5,444 nt of DNA from Armatimonadetes bacterium UBA5419 (GTDB lineage Bacteria > Armatimonadota > UBA10988): positions 1,642 to 7,085 of the forward strand of contig DHNJ01000286.1 in the NCBI GenBank assembly GCA_002409445.1. The letters are read 5' to 3'. The first letter of the stretch is position 1. Every line of letters begins with the position of its first letter. This document shows, piece after piece, positions 1-4,874 of this stretch. A model generated the notes under the pieces. The model did no database searches, was not told the origin of the DNA, and was given only the letters and a program-made list of their open reading frames with translations. The position numbers and the translations under genes were made by a program.

Positions 1-206
1 CCCGAAGGCGCCTCGACGTTGATGATCGCCAGCGTCATCCACGAGGTGATCGCATAGAACCAACCGATGCGCAGGTGCGTGCGGCCGTCGACGCGGTCCC
101 AGAGGTAGTAGTAGACCGCGATCGCCGTGAGTTCCATGACGAACACGCCCCACTCCATCGCCCAGGCGAAGACCCAGTAGCGGATCAACGTCGAGGCGCC
201 TTCGGG
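1..206. repeat. 23-bp perfect inverted repeat (arms 1-23 and 184-206)
   Basis: Bases 1-23 are the exact reverse complement of bases 184-206. The match stops at 24/183 and may continue to the left of base 1, which cannot be seen. Both arms lie inside the CydA-like gene but encode unrelated residues (SPEGASTLI versus INVEAPSG). A match of this length is not chance. A fold-back chimera or assembly artefact at the contig end is at least as likely as a real repeat. Confidence 0.9.
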
Positions 207-467
207 GCTGCCCAGGCCGACGCTGAACCAGATGGCCACGCCGGTCACCGCGCCGAACACGCTGGTCAGGATGAGGAAGAACTTGGTGTGCTGACGCAGC
301 ACCACGAGCCAGTCCTCCCGCCCGCGCCGGCGCGCGCTCCACTCCATGACCGGCAGGTACAGCCCACCGCCCACGGCGAAGTGCGAGATGAAGACGTGGA
401 ACACGGCGATCAGCGCGATCACCAGACCACTTCCGATTATAGGTACGTCCCAGTGTGGATAGTTCAT
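1..467 (-). CDS. CydA-like membrane protein (cytochrome bd superfamily subunit I), N-terminal part
   Basis: The gene runs off the left edge; 155 codons from ATG at 467 are visible, with GAGG about 9 nt upstream. The reading (MNYPHWDVPIIGSG...) has four hydrophobic helices near residues 12-40, 62-86, 97-122 and 133-150. It aligns with the N-terminus of E. coli CydA. His24 matches His19, a haem ligand, with the same 17-residue distance to a following Met-Glu (41-42). Gly-rich helix 2 (FGAVTGVAIW, 71-80) matches CydA FALGVATGLT. Glu105 and Glu112 match the helix-3 pair Glu99/Glu107, followed by a shared Trp-Asp-Arg (123-125). The active-site haem scaffold therefore looks intact. The quinol loop and the haem b558 ligands would lie outside the window. 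It is the fourth gene of the operon, 16 bp after cytochrome b. Inference: a bd-type oxygen reductase subunit or a derived electron-transfer protein. The reading after residue 150 is doubtful because bases 1-23 are an inverted copy of 184-206. Confidence 0.75.
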   Translation of the reverse strand, partial: MNYPHWDVPIIGSGLVIALIAVFHVFISHFAVGGGLYLPVMEWSARRRGREDWLVVLRQHTKFFLILTSVFGAVTGVAIWFSVGLGSPEGASTLIRYWVFAWAMEWGVFVMELTAIAVYYYLWDRVDGRTHLRIGWFYAITSWMTLAIINVEAPS

Positions 468-483
468 GGGTTGAGCCTCACAC

Positions 484-1572
484 TCACGGCAGCCAGTACG
501 CCAGCACGGTCAGGAACAGGAAGCCAATCACCGCGACCAGGCCGATCCAGGTGAACAGCCGGGCCCGGCGGCCACCCGCGGACTCGGGGTCGAGCAGCGG
601 GATGAGGCCCCAGAAGACGCCCCCGAGCGTGAAGATGGCCACGCCGAGGTACTCGCCGATGACACCGGGCAGGACCTTGCCCAGGAGCTTGAGCACGATG
701 AACTGGCTCATGAAGTACCACTCGGGGTGGATGCCTTCGGGCGCGGCGGCCAGCGGGTCGGCGGGCGGGCCGAGCTTCCAGGGGAAGAAGCAAGCCAGGC
801 CGACCAGCAGCATCAGCGCCACCAGCCAGGCGACCGCGTCGCGCATCATGAAGTTCGGCACGAACTTGACGCTGCGCTGCTCGCTGACCGGCTTCTCTTC
901 CTCACCCGGCGGCAGCTTGTTGCCATGCTTCTGGATCATCCAGAGGTGCAGGCCGAGCAGCGCCATGAAGGCCATCGGCAGCAGCATCACGTGCAGCACG
1001 AAGAACCGCTGCACCGTGGCCGCGCCGACGTCGGTGCCGCCGCGGGCGATGGCGGTGATCAGCGGGCCCGCGCCGGGCATGATCTCCGGCACCGCCAGGC
1101 CGACGCGCGTGGCGAAGTAGGCCAGCTCGTCCATCGGCAGCAGGTAGCCCGAGAAGCCGAACAGCATCGCCGCACCGAGCAGGCCAAGGCCCGTCCACCA
1201 GCCGAACTCGCGCGGCTTGCGGTAGGCGCGGAAGAAGTAGACGCTGAACATGTGGATGAACACAGCGCCCAGCATCAGGTTCGCCGACCACGAGTGGATC
1301 GACCGGATCAGCCAGCCGTAGTTGATCTCGTTGGTGATCTTCGAGACCGAGGCGTACGCGTTCTCGCCCGGCTCGTAGTAGACCATCAGCAAGAGGCCGG
1401 TGACCACCTGCGTGACGAAGAAGAAGAGGCTCAGGCCGCCCCAGTAGTACCAGAACGTGTGCCGATGCTCCGGCACCGTCTTCTCGGCGACCATATCGAC
1501 CGCGGGCTGCAGGCCGAGTCGTTCGTCGACCCAGGCCCAGGCCACGCGGCCCCAGGACTTGAGCTTAGACAC
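484..1572 (-). CDS. Cytochrome b, fused b6/subunit IV type, of a quinol-oxidising Rieske/b complex
   Basis: This 362-residue integral membrane protein oxidises quinol and passes electrons across the membrane through two b haems. Haem ligands are His93 and His107 in helix B and His194 and His209 in helix D. The 15-residue step in helix D is the b6/QcrB pattern rather than the 14-residue step of mitochondrial-type bc1. The stretch NEINYGWLIRSIHSWSA (81-97) closely follows cytochrome b6. The Qo-site PEWY motif is at 283-286, preceded by His282. Helices A-D lie near 42-65, 88-115, 127-146 and 190-212, and the subunit-IV part near 246-264, 306-326 and 340-360, so the two b6f proteins are fused. 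The position of b6 Cys35, which binds the extra haem, is Tyr43 here; the only Cys is 261. The start is GTG at 1572, the first start codon after an in-frame TGA at 1584-1582, with AGGA about 13 nt upstream. It overlaps the Rieske stop by 8 bp. Confidence 0.95.
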   Translation of the reverse strand: MSKLKSWGRVAWAWVDERLGLQPAVDMVAEKTVPEHRHTFWYYWGGLSLFFFVTQVVTGLLLMVYYEPGENAYASVSKITNEINYGWLIRSIHSWSANLMLGAVFIHMFSVYFFRAYRKPREFGWWTGLGLLGAAMLFGFSGYLLPMDELAYFATRVGLAVPEIMPGAGPLITAIARGGTDVGAATVQRFFVLHVMLLPMAFMALLGLHLWMIQKHGNKLPPGEEEKPVSEQRSVKFVPNFMMRDAVAWLVALMLLVGLACFFPWKLGPPADPLAAAPEGIHPEWYFMSQFIVLKLLGKVLPGVIGEYLGVAIFTLGGVFWGLIPLLDPESAGGRRARLFTWIGLVAVIGFLFLTVLAYWLP

Positions 1573-2128
1573 GCGACACCGTCACTTCCTGGTCGGTAAC
1601 CACCACGTTGTAGCGGGTGAGCGGCGCGGGCGGCGGGCCCGAGACGTTCTTGCCCGTCGCCGGGTCGTAGACGCCACCGTGGCAGGTGCAGTAGATGCGC
1701 TCCTTGTCGGGCTCAAAGCCGACCGTGCAGTTCAGATGCGTGCACACCGCACTGAGCGCGACGAAGCTGCCGTCCGGCTGGCGGATGAGGATGCCCGGCC
1801 GCCCGCCGAACTTGAACATCTTGGCCGTATTGGGCGCCATCTCCAGCGCGCCCTCGATCGTCACTTCCGTCTCGGCGCTCTCGGCCGCGGCGGTCTCCGC
1901 GGCGCTGGTCAGGTAGCGCACCACCGGATAGACCGAGGCGCCGCCCAGCAAGCAGGCACCGGCCACCCCGGCCGCGCCGAACGCCGCGCGGCGGCTCATC
2001 TCCTCGGCGGGCGGGGCACTAGGCTCGGCGGCGAGCTGCGCGCCGTGCGCGTCGACGCGCACTTCCGGCTCGGCGACCGTCGGCTCGTCCGGCTGGCCCG
2101 CGGGGCGCGGGTCGGTTGTCTCACTCAT
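1565..2128 (-). CDS. Rieske [2Fe-2S] iron-sulfur protein
   Basis: This 187-residue subunit takes one electron from quinol at the Qo site of cytochrome b and delivers it to the next carrier on the outer face of the membrane. Cluster box 1 is CTHLNC (129-134) and box 2 is CTCHGG (147-152). Expected ligands are Cys129, His131, Cys147 and His150, with Cys134-Cys149 as the disulfide. The conserved proline loop is GPPPAPL (164-170). A twin arginine (SRRAAF, 45-50) followed by a hydrophobic stretch (48-70) suggests a Tat-exported signal anchor, as in other bacterial Rieske proteins. The first 44 residues are Pro/Glu/Ala-rich and probably disordered in the cytoplasm. Box 2 has Gly152 where high-potential Rieske proteins have a cluster hydrogen-bonding Ser, while Tyr154 is kept; a lower potential suited to menaquinol is inferred. 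GGAGG lies 6 nt before the ATG, which overlaps the upstream stop by 8 bp. Confidence 0.96.
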   Translation of the reverse strand: MSETTDPRPAGQPDEPTVAEPEVRVDAHGAQLAAEPSAPPAEEMSRRAAFGAAGVAGACLLGGASVYPVVRYLTSAAETAAAESAETEVTIEGALEMAPNTAKMFKFGGRPGILIRQPDGSFVALSAVCTHLNCTVGFEPDKERIYCTCHGGVYDPATGKNVSGPPPAPLTRYNVVVTDQEVTVSRV

Positions 2129-3260
2129 CTTCCGCCTCCACCTGCGGCTGGTTGGTCACGACCAGGGTCGTCAGCCAGCCCACCGCCACCAAAGTCGCCA
2201 CGACCATGCACAGGAACGCGATCAGCACGGACCAGTTGATGTAGACCGGCAGCGTCGTCACGTCGAAGCCCTTGATCAGCATCGTCTTGTCGCGCACGCC
2301 GTCGCGGAACGCGGCGTAGACCAGCGTCAGGCAGATGCCCAGCAACGACGCGATCCAGCCCAGCGTCGGCGCCTTGCGGCCCCAGCGCTCGACCAGCCCG
2401 CGCCCGCCCGTCGCGATCCAGGCGCCGAAACCCAGGATCGCCAGCGCGAGGACCAGCCAGACCGCGCGCAGCGTGCTGTAGGCCGTGCCGCTGGCCAGCG
2501 CGTCGTGGACCAGCGTCGGCTGGCTCGTCCAGGCCAGATTGGCGAACAGCGTCTGCAGCAGCGCGCCAACGACGATCATCACCGCGCCGTCGCGGAACAT
2601 CAGCGTCCGCATGTCGAGCGTCTGCCGCTTCATCGAACCCAGCGCCACCACGCCGAGGCCACCCAGCGTCAGGCCGCCGCAGAGCATGTACAGCCAGCGC
2701 GGGACCGTCGTCGGGTCGCCCTGGGGCAGGTAGATGCCGCCGGCCGACTGGCGGTACATGTCCGCCCAGGCCTCCGGCCGCAGCATCAGCGTCATCACCG
2801 TGGAGAAGGTGAACGCGACGACCATGACCATCGCCAGGGCCGACGCCGTGACCTTCCACCAGCCGCGGCCGCTCTCGCCCCGCCCCGTCGCCACGTAGAG
2901 CAGGTAGTAGAGGCTCAGCAGCCAGAAGATGACGCCGATCCACCACGCCCCGACCATCACGCTGGCCGAGTACAGGGCGTGGCCGAAGAGCACCTGCGCG
3001 AACAGGAGCGGCGGCACGCCCAGGTTGATGAGGTAGGTCGTGACCACCGGCAGCGTCTTGAGCACCTGGCGGCCGGCTTCACGCATGCCACCATCGGCCT
3101 GACGACCGCCGCGGATTACCCAGTAGGTCGAGATGACCAACCCACCGATGAGCAGCTGGATGGCCACGAAGTGCAGCCCCAGCAGCAGGATATGGAGTGT
3201 CTTGAAAAGCCAGACGGGTGCCGGTAACGGGATCACGTCGGCCATGGGGAATAGATTCAT
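2121..3260 (-). CDS. Nine-helix CydA-related membrane protein, degenerate at haem sites
   Basis: This 379-residue protein is first in the Rieske/cytochrome b operon. About nine hydrophobic helices are visible (roughly 21-48, 66-95, 100-124, 138-160, 188-209, 224-243, 264-284, 300-318, 340-368), the helix number of CydA. Helix 1 (LHFVAIQLLIGG, 29-40) matches CydA around His19, giving His30 as a possible haem ligand. Helix 2 (INLGVPPLL then FG, 78-93) matches CydA FALGVATGL...FG. By hand alignment, the helix-3 Glu pair is absent and the haem b558 ligand His186 falls on Tyr191 (RWLYMLCGGLTLG). Arg319 and Arg323 sit where CydA has its late EYGR segment, without the Glu. I infer a structural or electron-transfer paralogue paired with the CydA-like gene at 1-467. 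The start is ATG at 3260, with GAGG about 11 nt upstream; Met6 has no such site. It could instead belong to another polytopic family, since the alignment is by eye. Confidence 0.6.
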   Translation of the reverse strand: MNLFPMADVIPLPAPVWLFKTLHILLLGLHFVAIQLLIGGLVISTYWVIRGGRQADGGMREAGRQVLKTLPVVTTYLINLGVPPLLFAQVLFGHALYSASVMVGAWWIGVIFWLLSLYYLLYVATGRGESGRGWWKVTASALAMVMVVAFTFSTVMTLMLRPEAWADMYRQSAGGIYLPQGDPTTVPRWLYMLCGGLTLGGLGVVALGSMKRQTLDMRTLMFRDGAVMIVVGALLQTLFANLAWTSQPTLVHDALASGTAYSTLRAVWLVLALAILGFGAWIATGGRGLVERWGRKAPTLGWIASLLGICLTLVYAAFRDGVRDKTMLIKGFDVTTLPVYINWSVLIAFLCMVVATLVAVGWLTTLVVTNQPQVEAEDE

Positions 3261-3307
3261 CGGGTTTCTAGCCTCGATTCCGCGGCACTACGCCGCCTGA
3301 CCAAAGC

Positions 3308-3313
3308 AGCGTA
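3308..3313 (-). promoter_or_regulatory. Possible -10 element for the respiratory operon
   Basis: TACGCT on the minus strand has the TAnnnT form and lies about 48 bp before the start codon. No recognisable -35 precedes it; at the usual spacing the -35 position falls inside the G-quadruplex motif. A leader starting near 3300 would contain the 3282-3296 stem-loop. Confidence 0.2.
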
Positions 3314-3327
3314 CAACAGTCCGGCCA

Positions 3328-3353
3328 CCCCCACCTACCCCCGGCCCCGCCCC
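3328..3353 (-). promoter_or_regulatory. G-quadruplex-forming motif upstream of the respiratory operon
   Basis: On the minus strand, read from 3353 to 3328, there are four G-tracts of 4, 4, 5 and 5 with loops C, CC and TAGGT. Tracts of at least four G with loops of 1, 2 and 5 nt satisfy the usual intramolecular G-quadruplex pattern. The G-rich strand is the coding strand of the operon, 68-93 bp before its ATG, so the structure could form in promoter DNA or in the mRNA leader. Confidence 0.6.
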
Positions 3354-3534
3354 GTCGCCGCGAAACTCGTCAACCGCGTCGATGTCTATCGGCGAGGCTG
3401 ATCTCGGTCCCCGCCCGAGTCCACCCGCGACCGCTGCCCGACCCAGCGAGCACCTCCGCACGCCTCCACCGTAGACCACCCAAAGCGGCGCCTCCAAGCC
3501 AGTTTCCGCGTGTCAAGCCTTCGGCCGCACCGAC

Positions 3535-3543
3535 TTATCCACG
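3535..3543 (+). promoter_or_regulatory. DnaA-box-like site 1 (one mismatch)
   Basis: TTATCCACG differs from the strong DnaA box TTATCCACA only in the last base. It sits 12 bp, start to start, before the perfect box at 3547 in the same orientation, a little over one helical turn. Confidence 0.5.
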
Positions 3544-3546
3544 CAG

Positions 3547-3555
3547 TTATCCACA
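3547..3555 (+). promoter_or_regulatory. DnaA box 2 (perfect TTATCCACA)
   Basis: This is an exact match to the high-affinity DnaA box of E. coli oriC, in an otherwise G+C-rich window. It forms a direct pair with site 1. Confidence 0.65.
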
Positions 3556-3571
3556 GCCTGCGCAGAAGCCA

Positions 3572-3589
3572 TCTGGCGGCGACGCCAGA
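3572..3589 (+). other. Perfect 7-bp hairpin with GCGA (GNRA) loop
   Basis: TCTGGCG, loop GCGA, CGCCAGA. The loop is a stable GNRA tetraloop only if transcribed rightward. No T-run follows, so an intrinsic terminator is unlikely. It sits between the direct DnaA-box pair and the inverted box. Confidence 0.45.
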
Positions 3590-3686
3590 CCCCGCGAACC
3601 CGCCAAACAAGCGGCCTCACGCACCATCGGCGGCGGCGGGCTGGATGGACTCGGGGTGGGTGCGTGTTACGGGTGGGCAACCGCGC

Positions 3687-3695
3687 TGTGGATAA
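3687..3695 (-). promoter_or_regulatory. DnaA box 3 (perfect, inverted)
   Basis: TGTGGATAA on the plus strand is TTATCCACA on the minus strand. It lies 58 bp upstream of the proposed -10 of the sialidase-like gene, so a DnaA effect on that promoter is possible. Confidence 0.65.
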
Positions 3696-3749
3696 CTCCG
3701 GTCGGGCGCCTAGCCAGGCGGGTATGGCCGGCCGCGGGCCGATGGGAAG

Positions 3750-3758
3750 TGCTACACT
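3750..3758 (+). promoter_or_regulatory. Extended -10 promoter of the sialidase-like gene
   Basis: TGC followed by TACACT is an extended -10 element (TGn plus TAnnnT). No -35 hexamer is visible at the usual distance, which extended -10 promoters tolerate. Transcription would start near 3765, leaving a leader of only about 12 nt that still includes GGAG at 3766-3769. Confidence 0.5.
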
Positions 3759-3776
3759 CGCCCTCGGAGCGCGACG

Positions 3777-4874
3777 ATGATCTGGCTGACCAGCCTCACC
3801 CTCCTGGCCTCACCCACCCCCTACTACACGATCCCCCTGCTCGACCTGGCCTACGAGGCCGAGCGCCAAGTCGTCGTCGACCGCGAGGCCGGGCAGTACC
3901 TGGGCCACGTCTCGACCCTGCTCCTGCCGGACCGGGCGACGATCCTCGCCGTCTACCCCAAGGGTCACGGCCGCGGCGCGATCATCTACCGCCGCAGCGC
4001 CGACGGCGGCCTGACCTGGTCGGAGCGGCTGCCCGTGCCCGATAACTGGGCCACCTCGCTGGAGACGCCGACCATCTTCCGCCTCACGGACCGCGAGGGC
4101 ACGCCGCGCATCGTCCTCTTCTCTGGCCTCTACCCCATCCGCACCGCAATCTCCGAGGATGACGGCCAGACCTGGAGCTCGCTGGCCCGGATCGGCGACT
4201 ACGGCGGCATCGTCGCGATGGGCGACTGCGTCGCGTTGGCCGACGGCAGCCACGCCGCCTGGTTCCACGACGACGGCCGGTTCTTCACCGCCGAACCCGG
4301 CCCCGTGCGCCGCATCCGCGTCTACCAGGTCAACTCCGAGGACGGCGGCCGCACCTGGTCCGCGCCGCGCTTCCTCTTCAGCCACCCCGAGGCCGACCTC
4401 TGCGAGCCGGGCATCGTCCGCTCGCCCGACGGCGGCACGCTGGCCATGCTCCTGCGCGAGAACACCCGCACGCACAACGGGTTCATTAGCTTCTCGGCCG
4501 ACGAGGCGAAGACCTGGAGCGAGCCGGTCGAGCTGCCCGCCGCCCTGACCGGCGACCGCCACACGCTGCGCTACGCGCCGGACGGCCGGCTGGTCTGTGT
4601 CTTCCGCGACATGGCCCGGCAGAGCGTGACGCGGGGCGACTTCGTGGCCTGGGTGGGCACCTGGGACGACCTGGTCGAGGGGCGCCAGGGTCAGTACCGG
4701 GTCCGCCTGGGCGACAACACCCAAGGCACCGACACCGGCTATCCCGGCCTGGAGGTCCTGCCCGACGGCACGTTCGTCGCCACGACTTACGGCCACTGGA
4801 CCAACGGCGAGCCGCCCTACATCGTCAGCTTCCGCTTCAACCTGCCCGAGCTGGACGCGCGCCTCGGCCGCTAG
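3777..4874 (+). CDS. Sialidase-superfamily (BNR/Asp-box) beta-propeller protein
   Basis: This 365-residue protein probably folds as a six-bladed sialidase-type propeller acting on glycans. Four Asp-boxes (S-x-D-x-G-x-T-W) are visible: SADGGLTW 74-81, SEDDGQTW 126-133, SEDGGRTW 187-194 and a degenerate SADEAKTW 240-247. Conserved-looking charged positions that could form the active site include Arg36, Glu210 (LCEPG), Arg227 (LLREN), Arg277 (FRDM) and Tyr322 (TGYPG); these assignments are guesses from spacing. The usual F/Y-R-I-P arginine motif of GH33 is not seen, so true sialidase activity is uncertain. The first 12 residues (MIWLTSLTLLAS) are hydrophobic but lack a positive n-region, so the signal peptide is weak. 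The start is ATG at 3777, with GGAG 7 nt upstream and an extended -10 just before it. The gene is monocistronic in this window and ends on a CTAG shared with the convergent flavin-reductase gene. Confidence 0.85.
   Translation: MIWLTSLTLLASPTPYYTIPLLDLAYEAERQVVVDREAGQYLGHVSTLLLPDRATILAVYPKGHGRGAIIYRRSADGGLTWSERLPVPDNWATSLETPTIFRLTDREGTPRIVLFSGLYPIRTAISEDDGQTWSSLARIGDYGGIVAMGDCVALADGSHAAWFHDDGRFFTAEPGPVRRIRVYQVNSEDGGRTWSAPRFLFSHPEADLCEPGIVRSPDGGTLAMLLRENTRTHNGFISFSADEAKTWSEPVELPAALTGDRHTLRYAPDGRLVCVFRDMARQSVTRGDFVAWVGTWDDLVEGRQGQYRVRLGDNTQGTDTGYPGLEVLPDGTFVATTYGHWTNGEPPYIVSFRFNLPELDARLGR

Larger units (their letters stand above)
3545..3697. repeat. 13-bp inverted repeat carrying two DnaA boxes
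   Basis: AGTTATCCACAGC (3545-3557) and GCTGTGGATAACT (3685-3697) are exact reverse complements, 127 bp apart. The match goes two bases beyond the 9-mer box on each side. The outer flanks show no target-site duplication, which argues against transposon ends. Confidence 0.7.
3261..3776. other. 516-bp divergent intergenic regulatory region
   Basis: This is the only long gap between genes here. It separates the leftward respiratory operon from the rightward sialidase-like gene. It contains a short GC stem-loop at 3282-3296 (GCGGC/GCCGC, 5-nt loop), a G-quadruplex motif, three DnaA-box-like 9-mers, a GNRA-looped hairpin, a small inverted repeat at 3707-3720 (CGCCT/AGGCG) and a likely promoter next to the sialidase start. 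The open frames crossing it have no recognisable protein character. I could not assign a convincing promoter for the leftward operon. Confidence 0.8.

Noticed and set aside
453..461. DnaA-like 9-mer (CTATCCACA on the minus strand) at the start of the CydA-like gene
   Set aside because: It is the codons for Tyr-Pro-His at the N-terminus, has one mismatch, and is isolated from other boxes.
75..554. 159-codon plus-strand frame over the CydA-like gene
   Set aside because: It is a low-complexity antisense shadow. The minus strand shows helices and conserved CydA residues.
727..1599. 290-codon plus-strand frame antisense to cytochrome b
   Set aside because: Composition is dominated by His, Gln, Arg and Ala, typical of G+C-rich antisense frames. 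The opposite strand encodes an unmistakable cytochrome b.
3288..3497. Small open frames in the intergenic region (also 3386-3610 minus and 3510-3695 plus)
   Set aside because: None has a recognisable motif, and the composition is Gly/Arg- or Pro/Arg-rich.
3511..3516. Perfect TTGACA on the minus strand as a -35 for the respiratory operon
   Set aside because: No TAnnnT -10 lies 15-19 bp downstream, and the site is about 250 bp from the start codon.
3545..3697. 13-bp inverted repeat as the ends of a miniature transposable element
   Set aside because: No target-site duplication flanks it, and the arms are explained by DnaA boxes.
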